Source: Sphingomonas sp. HF-S4
GTDB taxonomy: Bacteria > Pseudomonadota > Alphaproteobacteria > Sphingomonadales > Sphingomonadaceae
Reading direction: 5' to 3'
NCBI RefSeq assembly: GCF_032911445.1
Contig: NZ_JAWJEJ010000001.1
Coordinates: 1,178,001 to 1,242,000, forward strand
DNA: 64,000 nt
The notes under the pieces are model-generated. The model ran no database searches. It saw only the letters and a program-made list of their open reading frames with translations, and was not told where the DNA came from. The translations under genes and the position numbers were made by a program. Shown here piece after piece: positions 36,661 through 51,600 of the stretch. The stretch's first letter is position 1. Every line of letters begins with the position of its first letter.

Positions 36661-39600
36661 GTGCCGAACCCGACGCCCACGCCGGCTCCAGCGCCCTCCC
36701 CAACTCCGACGCCCACACCGACGCCCGCTCCCGATCCGCACGCCATATTCATCGCGCAGGCGACCACCGCGGGCGCGAATGCGGCGGTGGCGGAGATGCT
36801 GTGGCACACCCGTACAGACGCCCTTGCAGCTAGCGTCGCCCAAACCGGGGTCGATCAATTCTTCGTCAACCTGTTCGCGCGCCCGACCTTGGTGCAGTTG
36901 TTCAACCAGACGCAAGTGAGCGGGGCGCTCAAAACGATCGCCTATGGCGATGCCCCGGGCGGTGGCCGCTCCGCCTATGACAGCGGCGAGCGTACGCAAG
37001 CGGGATCGAGCGACTTCGTGACGCTCCATGGCGTCAACGTCGAGCTGCGCCAGGTCCATGCCATCTTCACCAGCGGCGCGAACCCAAGCGTGCCGGTCGG
37101 CAAGATCTATATGGGCACGGCATTGTGGCCGGGGACGAGCAGCTATGTCGGGCCCGAGGGCGCGTTATACGTCGTGGCGCACGAGCTGGGACACGCCCTG
37201 AACGCGTATACCTTCGATACCGCGATGGCCGGTGCGATCAACGCCGGTTTCACGTACCTCACGCAACGCCAGGCCGCGATCAATGCGCTCCCCGCGGCGG
37301 ATCAGGCGGCCCAGCACATCAATGTGACATCTTACATCAAGACCGTCATGGAAACGGCTGCGCGCGAGGAGGGCCACGGCAATCTGATCGCGTACAACAT
37401 CTGGGTCGATCAGTTTCGCGCGACCCATGGCGGCTCGCTGCCGACCGACGCGGACCGCATCGCGCTGTACCAGAGCGAGAGCTATTATATCTACGTATTC
37501 GGCGGCGACGGCAAGTTTCCGACCGGACTCGTGCCTGATGCGACCACCGGCAAGCTTGCCGATACGCCCGGGAATCTTCAGATCCTCGGCGATCGCAACA
37601 TGAAGGAGCAGGAGGGGGTCGCCGCCTCGCACCAGGCGATTTATGTCGGCAGCACGCTCGCCGCCTTTATCGCGCACGGCAGCACCGCTCCGCTCGAAAT
37701 CGATACCCGCGCGCTCGGATTTTTCGAGAATATTCCTTCGGCCACGCCTGGCGGTCCGCCTACCGCGGTGCCGTTCCAAACGCTGCTGCAGCATTGGGTC
37801 CGGCCGTCGGCGATCGGTACCGCAGTCGTGATAGACGTCTCGAAGACGCCGCCGATCTCGCACACCGTCACCACTACCGCGAACAGCGCCGGCTATCAGA
37901 GCGTAGTTATCTCGCCACCCGATCCGGCGGTCCCCGACGTGCGTCAGAGCATCTCCATCAGCCTGGGTATGCAGGACGGCAGCGGCGCGACGTTCGAGCG
38001 CTCCTTCGTCGATGTGGCGCTGCTCACCAACGGCCAGTTGCGGATCATGCTTTCCGACGAGGAGGGCAACAGCCTCGCGGTCAGCGAGGCCGATTTCCAG
38101 CGGCAGTTCGGCGTGAATCCGCGCGCGCTGCTCGCATCGGGCTCGCAGGCGCAGACGGCGCTGCGTCCCTTCATCTTGAGCCGTAACACGGCTACGGGAG
38201 AGACGGCGATAACGCTGGTGGATCGCAATCGGTACCTTCCGTCGGGGATCTCGCTCGTCGCCGACGGCAACCGGATCATCCCGGTCGACTATAAGGGCCG
38301 CGAGGCCAGCTATATCTACAAGAACGGGGTGCTGGTCGGCTATTCGGTGACCGAGGCGAACGCCAAGGTGATCACGACGCTCAACGCGCAGCGTCAGGCG
38401 ATCGCGACCGAGATCCGCATCGTCGGCAACCCGCTGCCTTTCGACTTCTCCGACATCGCCGGCGCGCTGGGATCGACGCTTGGCTACCGCCTGGCCGGAG
38501 ACAACAAGCTCGTCGGCGTAATGAGCTCGGCGCTGTTCAAGACGATCGGCAACAATCTGGGCGATGCGCTCGACGGGGTGATCGGCGGCATCTCGGCCAA
38601 TGGTTCGGTGCAGGACGCCTTCAAGACCTTCGGCCCCGAATTCCTCAAGAACCTCAAATCGGCGGGCATCGGCGCGGTCTCGTCTTACCTCACGGCGCAG
38701 CTGATGCAGGCCGTCGGCGTGGACGGCGTCGCCGGCGAAGTGCTCAACTCCGCGTCCGGCGCGGTGATCAATCAGATCATCACCAACATTGCTAACAATG
38801 CCGGGCTTTTCAACGGAGTCAATTTCTCGCTGGTCGGATCCGCCGTGGGCGGTTTCCTGGGCGCGAAGCTTGCCAAGGAAGTCTTCCATTTCGACACGAT
38901 CGGGGGGCAGATCGGATCGGCAATCGGATCGTCGATCGGCGTCGCTGCGGCGGCGTCGATGCTCGCGCCGGGTGGCAGCCTTGCGACCTTGGGCGGGCAG
39001 CTGGGAATCTTCGCTGGGCCGGTGGGCGCATTTGTCGGCGCCTTTCTGGGCTTTCTCGTCGGCGGGCTTATCGGGTCGCTCTTCGGTGGGACGCCCCGAT
39101 CGGGCGCCGATGTCAGTTGGAACGCCGTTACCGGCGCATTCGACGTGGCCAATGTCTATTCGAAGAAGGGCGGATCGAAGGACGCGGCGCGCAACGTGGC
39201 GTCGGCCGTGGCCAACGTGTTCAACATGGTGCTCAGCGCCTCCGGCAGCACGCTGCTCGATCCGCGGGCGGTGCAGGTCGGCAATTACGGCATGCGCAAG
39301 TCGGACTTCGTATATCGGCCGAATTCGACTCAGGACACCAACGCGATCACGCAGACCTTTTCAGGCAAGGACGCTGCGCAGCGGTTGATCGGTTACGGCG
39401 CCTATCAGGGTCTCTCCGACTCCGACTTCCAGCTGGTCGGCGGCGACGTATTCGTCAAACGCGCGATCTACGCGACGTTGTCGGCGGCCGGAATAGATCC
39501 GCGCAATTTCGACACCAGCGTCCTGCTCGGCAACATCGCCTCGGCGCAGGCCTACAAGAATCTGCTTGCCAATGGTGGGGTCGTCGCGTCGATCATAGCG

Positions 39601-42600
39601 GCCGAACCCGACAGCGTGTTCGCTGCGGAGACGCTGGTGACGCTCGCGCGGGCCTCCGAGCTCGGACTCGACCGGCGGGCGCGCAGCGACTGGTTCGGCG
39701 GCTTCACTTATTTCGCGAGTCAAGTGGCGGGCGGCGTCGCCAATATCGAGTTGGGACTTTCGGTCGACTCGGCGAGTGATCAGGTCTTCCGGCTGTTCAA
39801 GTTGGGCGATCGCGTGGTCACCGACACGATCGATATCGCGTCCCAGACGACGATCGAGGCGGGCGGCGGCAATGACGTTATCGACTTGCGCTCGGGCATG
39901 CTCGCCAACCAAGTAGGGCTGACCGTCAACGGGCATCTCAACGATGACATCGCGGTGGCGGGCGAGGACTTTACGGCAAAGACCGCCACAGCGTCGATCG
40001 CGGGTACCGCGTTGCGCGGCACGGCAACGGTAGCGATCACCAACGATGCCGCGACCGAGCAACAGGAAAGCTTCGAGGTTGCGCTCTCGGCGGCGACTGG
40101 TGGCAAGCTGGTCGGCCCCGCGGCGAAGGTGACGATCGTCGCGGCGAGCGACCTTGCCTATCTGTCCGTCGGGCGCAGCTATGCCGCCGAGGGAGACGGC
40201 TATGCGGTGTTCCGGATCGGCCTTTCCAAGGCGGCGACCAGCGCGATTTCGCTGTCGCTGACCTTGTCGGAAGCGCGGGCTCTCGCCGGCAGTGACTATG
40301 CCAATGCGCTGGAAATTTCCGCTGATGGCGTGAGCGGGTGGACCGCGGCGAGCACGTTGACGCTCGCTGCTGGCGCCACCGCTTATTTCGTGCGTGTCGC
40401 GGTGATCGCCGACAATGGGATCGACGGCGCCGGCAAGCCGACCAATGTGGAAGGCGACGAGCAGTTCACGCTGGGCGCGATCGTCACTTCCGGGGCCGCT
40501 GCGTTGGCCAATGGTGCGGCGCCGGTGCTCGGCATCGGGACGATCGTCGACGGCGCCGGCGGGACGCCGCTGGTTTGGGTCGATGACCTGATCGTGCACG
40601 AAAATGCCGGGACCGCAGCGCTCAGCATGGCACGAAGCCGGGCCGGGACAACATCGGACTTCACCTACGCCACGGCCGATCGGAAAAGCTTGTCGATCGA
40701 CATCGCGGCGACGGTCGATGGCGGCGGCGGCGACGACGTGATCCATGCCTCGGACAAGGGCGACAATCTATTCGGTGGCGCAGGCAACGACACGCTCTAC
40801 GGCGGCCGGCTCGACGACTGGTTGCTCGGCGGCGAGGGCAACGACACGCTCGACGCAGGCTCGGCTGTGGTGGGCACGCTCGGCGGCGACGGAAACTATC
40901 TCGATGGCGGCGCTGGCAACGACATCCTGCGCGGCCGCGAAGGGTCCGACTGGCTCGAGGGTGGCGACGGCGTCGACCAGCTTTATGGCGGTGCCGGCGA
41001 CGACATTCTCGCGGGCGGCGCCGGCGAGGGGGACCGGCTCGAGGGCGGGCTCGGCTCCGACCAGTATCTGGTTCGCCGTGGCGACGGCCGCGACGACGCG
41101 ATCGAGACCGGCTCGGCCGCGAGCACCGGCACGACGGTCGACTATATCGCGTCGCGCATGGCCGCGATCGAGAAGTGGAAGGTCAACGCCGCGCAAGCCG
41201 GCGCGCTGCGGCCCGACTGGGTGGGCGGCGCGATCGGCGTGAGCCAGGGCCGGATCGACGGCGGCGAGGATTCGGTGGTGTTCGCGCCCGGGATCGGCCT
41301 CGGCGACATCCGCCTCGAACGCTCGGGCACCAAGGCGGCGCCCGGCGCCGACCTGCTCGTCACCGTGTTCGAGACGGTGAATGGCGTCCAGACCGAGAGT
41401 GCGCGGCTGACGCTCAAGGAGTGGTTCACCGACGCGTTCAAGCGCATCGAGTGGCTGCGCTTCGCCGACGGCAACGCGATCAAGCTCAGCGACATCACCA
41501 GCTTCGTCATCGGCGGCGCGGGCAACGACCTGCTGATCGGCACGCAGGGCAACGATTTCATCTGGGGCGGCGCAGGCAATGATTCGATCCGCGGGCTCGC
41601 CGGCAACGACATAGCGCTCGGCGGCTCGGGCGACGACCTCGTCTCGGGCGACGCCGATAACGACATCGTAGTCGGCGGACTCGGCAACGACCAGGTGCTC
41701 GGCGGGCTCGGCAACGATTCGCTGACCGGCGACGAGGGCGCCGACGAAATCTATGGCGGCGACGGCAACGACATCGTCTCGGGCGGGGTCGGTGACGGCG
41801 ACGTCGTGGTCGGCGGAAAGGGCGATGATCGGTTCAAGTTCACTCGCGGCGACGGTCGTGACCTGATCTTCGACGATTATAACGACGCGGGCTGGACCAC
41901 GGTGTTCGCCAGCGGCGTCTACCAGGCCGGTTACAGCATCGATGCGCAGGGCAGCGTCCTCTACACCTGGGGTGACGGCACCGTCGAGACGGTCGCGTTC
42001 AACAAGACCGGCAATCCGCACGTGCTCGACCTGCAATGGCGCGGCAAGTTCAACTGGGACGCCGACACCGGCACGCTGCGCCGCTTCGTCGGCCCGGCGA
42101 GCGGTTCGCTGGTGCAGGATGCGGGCGTCGACACGCTGGAATTCGCGCCTGGAATCGACATTCAGGACGTCGTGCTGCGTCGCGTCGGCAATGACCTGGT
42201 CATGGCGATCGGCGACGACGACGCCGAGAGCAGCGACGCGCTCGCACTGGCAGACAGCGTCACGATCAAGGATTGGTATGTCGTCGGCGGCGGCGGCCAG
42301 ATCGAGAAGTTCGCTTTCTACCAGACCGGCGTTCTCGACATCGAGACGGTGGTGGGCGGCACGCCGACGATCAAGCGCAACCTCTTCGCCGGCACCGATG
42401 CGGCAGACGGCACCGACGCCGCGCCGATGGGCGGCAGCGCAATCGACGACTGGATGACCGCGGGCGCGGGCGACGACGTCGTCGCGGGCGGGCTGGGCAA
42501 CGACATCATCGCCGGCAATTCGGGATCGGACACGCTGCGCGGCGAGGGCGGCGACGACATACTCTACGGCGGCACCGGCAACGACATGCTCGATGGTGGC

Positions 42601-45600
42601 GCGGGCAAGGACATATTGATCGGCGGCGCAGGCTTCGACATTGCCTCATACAAGTCCGCCACCGCCGCTGTGCGGGTTTATCTGTCGCTGCCCAGCGGGA
42701 ATCTCGGGGATGCGCTCGGCGACGAATATTACGGCATCGAAGGCGTGCTGGGCGGTTCGGGCAACGATACGCTCGGCGGCGATGCGGGGCAGAACGAACT
42801 CGAGGGCGGCGCGGGTACTGACATGCTCGGCGGCGGCGCCGGCGACGACACCTACGTGTGGAACCTCAATTACGGCTCGGACACCGTCTACGACGCGGCG
42901 TTCACCGTCACTGGCGGGACCTGGACGTTCGACACCACCGTCGATGCCGGCGTCGACGTGCTCGAGCTCGGTGCGGGGCTCAGTCTCATCGACATGCAGT
43001 TCGTCTGGTCGGCGAGCGACCTCTATCTGCGTAAGGACAACAATGCCGCGCAGCAGGTCAAGCTGCAGGGCCAAGCCAACGCCAATACCCGCATCGAGAC
43101 GCTCCAACTTGCCGATGGCTTAGGGATATCGCTGACCAGCGTACTCGTCGCAACCGGCTCGGCGCAACTCGTCGGCACCGCCGGCGACGACCTGCTTGCC
43201 GGCCGCGTCGGCGCGCTCGCCGACAACCTCGCCGGCGGCGCGGGCAATGATGCCTTGGTCGGCTATGCCGGCGACGACCTGCTGTTCGGCGGCGACGGCG
43301 ACGACGTGCTCGAGGGCGGCATGGGTGCCGATACGCTCGACGGCGGCGCCAACACGGCGATCGGCACGACCGGGACCGCGGGCGACACGGTGCGCTATGT
43401 CAGTTCGACGGCCGGCGTCACCGTCAATCTCACCGTCACCGGCGCGCAGACCGGCGGCGACGCAGCGGGCGACGTGCTGATCGGAATCGAGAATGTCGTG
43501 GGCTCGCAACTCGCAGACACGATCACCGGCGACGCGGGCGGCAATCGCCTTGCGGGACTCGACGGCAACGACACGCTGCGCGGCGGTGGGGGCGATGACG
43601 TGCTACTCGGCGACGGCGGCGACGACTTGTTGTACGGCGAGGACGGGGTAGACGCGATCTCGGGCGGCGACGGGGCCGACCAGATGTGGGGCGGCGCAGG
43701 CGACGACCGGCTCGACGGCGGCGAGGGCAATGACACCCTATGGGGCGATGCCGGCAAGGACTCGCTCACCGGCGGAGCGGGCCGCGACTATCTGTACGGC
43801 GGCGACGACGACGATACGCTCGACGGCGGCGACGGAAATGACAATATCGATAGTGGCCTGGGTAACGACACCGTCAACGGCGGCGCGGGCGACGACACTT
43901 TGTCAGATGGTGGGGGAGACGACGTCTATCTGTTCAGTTCGCGATCCGGCGATGACGCGCTGATCGACCTGGCGGGCAAGAACCGCATCGTCTTCGACGA
44001 TTCGGTGCGCTTCGACCAATTGTGGTTTGCACGGTCGAACGACAGTCTCGTCATCGGCATCATTGGCAGCACCAGCCGGGTGCGCCTAATCAATTTTTAC
44101 TCTACCGTTGCCAAGGGCTTGATGTCGTCGGTGTCGACGACGACGCACACGCTCTTTCTCGGCCATGCCGCGCCACTCATCGACGCGATGACGGCGCTTC
44201 AGGTCGCTGCGCCGACGGCGATGCCGAGCGCAGTCGCCAGCCTGCTCGCGACCTACTGGCATGCGGGCGACAAGGCCGCCCCGATCGCGAGTGCGATTTC
44301 GCTCACCACCAGCGAGGACAGGCCGTCCGCGACGCTGTCGGTCAACGCGATCGATGATGACGACAACATCACCGGCTATGCTATCGGCACCGCCGCCGGC
44401 CATGGCAGCGTCGCGCTCAACGCGGCCTCGGGCCAGTTCGTCTACACGCCTGGTGCCGATTATGCCGGCGCCGACGCCTTCTCGATCGTCGTCACCGATG
44501 CCGACGGCCAGAAGGTGGAGGTCCAGGTCGGCGTCACCGTCACTGCGGTGAACGACGCGCCGGGCGCGATCACCGTGTCCGGTCCGGCGCTCGCCGTCGC
44601 CGAGGCCGGCACCGGCAGCGCCACTGTCGCGGGCACCGTCGTTGGCCAGCTCGTGTCAAGCGATGTCGACGGTGACACGTTGACCTTCAGCCTGCTCGAC
44701 GATGCGGGCGGCCGCTACCAGATCAGTTCGAATGGTCAGGTCAGCGTCAAAACTCCCGGATTGGTCGATTTCGAGACGGCGCAGAGCCACGCGATCACCG
44801 TTCAGGTCTCCGACGGTCACGGCGGGACGCGCCAGGCGGGCTTCACCGTCGCCGTCAACAACGTCAATGAGAAGAATGTCCTTCCCGCCAGCGCGAGCCT
44901 TAGCATTGCCGAGAACATCGCGATCGGGACCACCGTCGGCACGATCGCCGCGACCGATCCCGACGGGACGCACGTCTTCGGCCAACAGCGTTATTATTTC
45001 CTCAACGGCAGCACGGCAAGCGCGACCTCGGCCGACGGACGCTACACGATCGACGCGGTCACCGGCGTGGTCAAGACTGCCGCCGCGCTCAACTTCGAGG
45101 CGGCCAATCCGAGCGGGACCTACCAGGTGATCGCGCGCGACAATGCCGGCGGCGCGCCGTACAATCAGGCCGTCTCGGCCGTCACGATCGGCATCACCAA
45201 CGTCAACGAAGCCAACAGCCTGCCGGCGACGCTGGCGATGAGTGTCACGGAGAATGTCGCGATCGGCGCCGCGGTCGGCACCGTAAGCGCGACCGATCCC
45301 GACGGCGCGCACATCTTCGGCCAGCAGCGCTATTTCTTCCTGAACGGCACGACCGCCAGCGCGACCTCGGCCGACGGCCGCTACACGGTCGATGCCGTCA
45401 CCGGTGCGATCAAGACCGCAGTGGGCATCAGCTACGAGGCCGGCGCGTCGGGCACCTACAAGGTGATCGCCCGCGATAATGCCGGCGCGACCCCCTACAA
45501 TCAGGCGGCGACCGACGTCACGATTACCGTCAACGACGTCAACGAGGCGAACAGCCTGCCGACGACACCCAACATGCTCGTGGCCGAGAATGTCGCGATC

Positions 45601-48600
45601 GGCACCACCGTCGGGACGATCATCGCGGCGACCGATCCCGACGCGGCGGGGACGGTGTTCGCCCAGCAGCGCTATTATTTCCTCAACGGCACCACCGCCA
45701 GCGCCACGTCGGCCGACGGCCGCTATACGATCGACGCGCTCACCGGCACGATCAAGACCGCCGCGGCGCTCAACTTCGAGGCGGGAGCGCCCAGCGTCGC
45801 CTACACGGTGATCGCGCGCGATAATGCCGGCGGCGCGGGCTACTTCCAGGCGCAGACCAGCTTTACGATCGCGGTGACCGACGTCAACGAGGCGCCGACC
45901 GACATGACCTGGAGCCCGAGCGCGATCAGCGTCCAGGAGCGCGACCGTATCGCGGCGACCGCCCCCGACGCGGCGCGCCCCGCGGTGGTGCTGGCGGCTT
46001 TCGGCGTCACCGATCCCGATACCGCCGGATCGCCCTTCGCGACCTTCACCTACGCGGTCAATGACAGCCGCTTTGAGTTTATCGGCAACAGCCTGCGGCT
46101 CAAGGCGGGCGTGTCGCTCGACTACGAGGCGGCGGCGGCGATCGCACTCACTGTGACTGCGACCGACACGTCGACCACCCCGCAATCGATCGCGAGGCCG
46201 GTCACCATCACCGTCATCAATCGCGACGACGTGCTCGAAGGCGGCGCCGCGGGCGACGTCCTCACCGGACAGCAGAATCGCGACCTGATCTACGGCAACG
46301 CCGGCGCCGACGTCCTCAATGGCGGGGCGGGCGACGATATGCTCGACGGCGGCACCGGCGACGACCGGCTGATCGGCGGCCTGGGCGTGGACACGCTTTA
46401 CGGCCGCGAGGATGCCGATACGTTGATCGGCGGCGACGGCAACGACACGCTATACGGTGGCGCCAACAATGTCGGCACGAACGACCAATTGTTCGGCGAT
46501 GCGGGCAACGACGCGCTCTACGGCGAGGACGGCGATGATCTGCTAACCGGCGGCGCCGGCGCGGACGTGCTCAACGGCGGCACGGGCAATGACTGGGCCG
46601 ATTATAGCTGGCAGAGCGAAGGCGTCGCGGCGGCGGCAGGCCTGGTCGCCGACCTCACGACATCGGCCAACAATACCGGCCTCGCGGCGGGCGACACCTT
46701 TGTCTCGATCGAGAACCTGATTGGCACCGGTTTCGACGATACCCTGCGCGGCGACGCCAACGCCAATACGTTGCGCGGCGGCACGGGCAACGACACGCTC
46801 GTCGGCAATGCCGGCGACGACACGCTGGAAGGTGGCGCGGGGGCTGACAGCCTCTCGGGCGGCGACGGCAATGATTTGCTCGATGGCGGCGACGGCAACG
46901 ACATCCTCTATGGCGGCAACGGCAACGACACGTTGCGCGGCGGTCTAGGCAACGATCAGCTGTTCGCCGAAAGCGGCGACGACATGCTGGATGGCGGCGC
47001 CGGCGACGATATCCTCAACGGCGGCCTCGACAACGACACTTATATCATGACGCGCAGCTCGGGTGCGGACACGATCAACAATTACGATCCGTCGGGCGCC
47101 GATATCGACGTGATCGGCCTGCAGGACGCCACGCCGATCGAATCCAAGGACCTGTGGTTCGAGCGTAGCGGCAACGACATGATTGTGTCGGTGATCGGCA
47201 CAACGTCGAGCAGCCGGATCGTCGGCTGGTACACGATGCCCGGCGTCGACGGCGCCAATTTCAAGATCGACTTTATCATCGCCGGTGTCGCGCAGAGCAA
47301 GACGATCAACGTCGAGGCACTCGTGCAGCTGATGGCGACCAAGACCAAGCCCACCACGGTCGCGCAGCGGGACACGCTGATGGCGGACGCCACCTACAAG
47401 GCGAAATGGGCGACCTATTGGGGCACCAACGACAAGCCCGTGATTGCCGCGGTCGGCAATCAGACGACCGCCGAAGACACTCCGCTGGTGCTGACGATCA
47501 CCGCGACGGACGACATCACGCCCGCGGCGGGGATCACCACCACGGCGCAGATCCTGTCCGGCGGCACGGTGATCCCGGCGAGCAACCTCGTCTGGGGCCT
47601 GCCCGATTTGCAAGGCCGCCGCACGCTGACGATCACTCCGGCGGCGAACATCGCCGGCGCGGCGACGATCCGCCTGACCGCCACCGATGCTGGCGGCGTC
47701 GTCAGCGATGTGCGAGACTTCAACGTCACCGTCACCGGGACGCCGGACAAGCCGATCATCTCCTCCTTCTCTGGACTGTCCGGGATGTCGGGTCAGGCCC
47801 TGCCGCTCAACATCAATCTGAGCTTCCCCGATCGGGACGGCTCCGAGGTCCACGAAATCTGGATCACTGGCGTGCCCGCGGGCCTCACGCTGACCCAGGG
47901 CACCTATGACAGCGCGACCGCGACCTGGAAGCTGAGCGAAGGACAGATCGACGAGGTCGCGATCATCTTCCCCGCGGGGTGGAGCAAGGACCTCAACCTG
48001 ACGCTCACTGCGCGCGCCACCGAGAACGGCCAGACCGCCACCTCGACGGCGACCACCACGATGGTGATCAACGCACCGCCTACGGATATGCGGCTCGGGG
48101 GCAACGGCCTCGCGGCTCCCTCGGTGGTCGAATACACGCCGAGCACCAATCCCTCGGGCGCCTATGTCGGCGTGGTCGCGCCGGTTGACCCGGACTCGCT
48201 CGACCGCAATCGTGTGACCACCAACTTCGCCGCCATGTCCCTGCGGGGCACCGGTGAGGAGCGTATCGTCAGCGCAACCGGGCCGGGCGGCACCACCGTC
48301 AACGTGCTCGAGACCGGCCAGTTCAGCGGCACCAGCGATCCGGCCGGCGGTGGTGTCTTCGACATGGGCGCAGGCGCGGTCAACGCGAGCAAGGTCTACA
48401 AATACACCATCTATGTGAAGGCCGAGAACAACTCGCCGCACACGCTGTATTTCGGCACCCGCGGCAATGTCGAGAACGCCACTACCGGAGCGGCCGACAC
48501 CAATCCCTATTTCTGGTATCAGCAGGCCGGCACGCTGGTGCAGGACCGTTGGTACCGCGTGGAAGGCTATGTGCTTCCGACGGGATCGGCTCTGGTGCCG

Positions 48601-51600
48601 CAGGGGCTCTTCGGCGGGGTCTACGACACCGTCACCGGCGTGAAGGTGGGCAACACCAACACCTTCCGCTTCGCGCCCGGCGCGACCGACACCGGCGCGC
48701 GCTCCTTCAGCTATTATGGCGAGGGCACCTCGGGCTATAGCGGCCAATGGTACCAACCGGTGGTCGAGCAGCAGGACTTCACCTACACGCTGACCAACAA
48801 TGCCGGCGGGCGCTTCGCGATCAATGCGGTCACCGGGCTGATAACTGCAGTCGGCACGGCGTTCGACTACGAAACGGGCTCGAGCTATAACGTCACCGTC
48901 ACCGTCAACGACGGGCAGGGCGGCCAGCTCAGCCAGACCAAGACGATCGCGGTCACCAACGTCAACGAGGCGCCGACGATTTCGGGCGGGCCCGCATCGG
49001 TCTATTATGACGAGACCGGCTTGGGCGCGAACCCGGCCACCGTCGGCACGACCTTTGCCAGCTTCACCCTCGCCGATCCGGATGTCGGCCAGACGCCGTC
49101 TATGGAATTCATGGCCAATCCCGGCGGGTTCTTCGCGATCTCGGGCAATGGCATCCGCTTCGCCTCGGCGCTCGACTACGAGACACTCAAAAATGCAGGC
49201 TATGCCGTCGGCGATTTCAACGGCGACGGCCGCACCGAAGCCTTTGTCGGCGACGTGGTCGTCCGCGCGACCGACGGCGCGCTCCCCTCGGCGACCAAGA
49301 CGGTCAAGGTCTACGTCCAGAACGTCAACGAGACGCCCTATTTCACTGGCGGCGGCGATTGGCGCTTCTTCGACGAGACCGGGCTGGGCGGCAATCCGGC
49401 GAACGGGAACGTCGCGGTCACCACCTTCACCGCGGCCGATCCCGACGGAACCAGCCCGACCTTCCAGTTGCTCAACAATCCCGGCGGCTGGTTCGCGCTC
49501 GACGGCTCGACGCTACGCTTCACCGGCGCCAACCTCAGCTACGAGGCGTTCCGCGATTCCGGCCAGTATAGCATCTATGACTGGAACGGCGACGGCCGGC
49601 TCGAAGCCTATATCGCCGATGTCTGGGTCCGCGCGACCGACGGCAGCGCCTATGTCGACAAGCTCACCCAGGTCTTCATCAGCGATGTCGCCGAGGCGCC
49701 GGTGATCGCCAGCAGCGGCGGCTGGCAATTCCTCGACGAGACCGGGCTCGGCGGGGCGCGCGCCGCCAATGCCGACCAGATCGTCGCGACCTTCGCAATG
49801 AGCGACGGTGACGGCACGACGCCGAGCCTCGTGCTAGCCAACAATCCAGGCGACTGGTTCTACATCTCGGGCAACACGCTCAGGGTGCGCCCCGGCTTCA
49901 ACTTTGACTTCGAGAGCCTGCGCGCGCAGGGCTATGGCATCAACGACTGGAACGCCGACGGCAGACTCGATGCCCATATCGCCGACGTGTATGTCCGCGC
50001 GACGGACGGCGGCCTGAATTCGCCCGACGCGCTGACCCAGGTCTTCATCAGCGACAGCAACGATCGCCCTAACAACCTCGTTCTCGAGGCGACCAACGTC
50101 TTCAAGGAGACTGGCGATGGCAACAGCCATGCCGGGGCGCTCCAGGGGCGCTTCACCCTGTCCGATCCCGACGGCACCACCCCGCGGCTCGAGATCGTCG
50201 GCGGCAACGACTATGGCTGGTTCCAGGTCAACGGCCAGCACATCCAGGTCACCGGCGCCAATTGGACCGCGGACTGGCTGCGCTCGACCTTGGGCGGCTA
50301 CGGCCAGGACGCCGGTTTCTATTACGACACCAATGGCAACGGCATTCCCGAGATCCGCATCGCGACGCTGCAGTTGCGCGCCAATGACGATCGCGGCGGC
50401 GTCTCGGACACCTTCGCCTACAATGTCTATATCGAGGAGCGGAACGAGCAGAATTCGCTCGGCAACACCGTGCTCGGCGTCGACGAGGATGTCGGCCTGG
50501 GCACCGTCGTCGGCACGGTGACCGCGAGCGATCCGGACCTGTGGGCGCCTTATCGCGACCAGCGCTACTATTTCTGGGACGGTGCCAATATCAGCAACAC
50601 CTCCTATGACGGCCGCTTCACGATCGATGCGGTGAGCGGCGTCGTGCGCACCAATGCCGGGCTGGATTATGAGTCCGCGAACGCGTTCGCCTACACGGTC
50701 ACGGCGCGCGACAATGGCGGCAATGGCGGCTACACGCAGTCCTTCGCACGGGTCGATATCGGCGTGCGCAACGTCAACGACAATGCGCCGACCTGGGTCA
50801 GCTATCCGGGCATCCATCTCGTCGAGAACGCCAATCAGATGGGCGAGATCGTCGGCGGCGTCGTCGCGACCGACGGCGACGGCAACAACACGATCACCTA
50901 TTCGATGTGGGAAGGCTCAAACCCGGGCGGCATCTTTGGCATCAATCCCCAGACCGGACAGATCCAGCTGCTGCACGCCACGATCGATTACGAGGCGAGC
51001 TATTGGACGGCGGGCGGCTCGACGGGCAAATATGCCGACCTCCTCGTCTATGCCAGCGACGGCATGATGAGCACCGGTGTTAACGTCCGGATCGAAATCG
51101 AGAACAAGCGCAAATATCTTTGGGACAACAACAGACTCCTCGCCGGCTATCAGCCTGATTGGCAATCGACCCAGAGCGATGGTCCGTTGTCGGCGCAGGC
51201 GTCGGCTCAGCGCCTTGGGGGTGCGGAAGCGACACCGCAGGCGTTGCCGATCAACCGCAACAGCTGGTTCAACGAGTGGTTCTTGTACGGCCCCGAAGGG
51301 CTCGTAGGCTATTATTCCGAGTACAACCAGTATCAGAACCAGTTCCGCAATCGGCCCGAAAGCACCGGCCGCTACGCCGCGGGCTACGTCAAGATCGGCA
51401 ATTCGTCGCTCTGGTCGGTCTATTCGGAGGACGAGAACAACACCAACACGCTGTTCGGCGGCGGTTTCCCGATCGGCCTCGATCTCAATGGCGATGGCCT
51501 GACGCTGACCGACATGCTGAAGACCAACGTCTTCTTCGATCGCGACGGTGATGGTTGGCGCGACCGGACGAGCTGGATCGGTGCCGACGACGCCTTTCTC

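Noticed and set aside
40713-47040. Regularly spaced short repeats that could suggest a CRISPR array
   Set aside because: Repeats are in-frame 27-base protein-coding units without spacers of constant length, and no cas genes are present.
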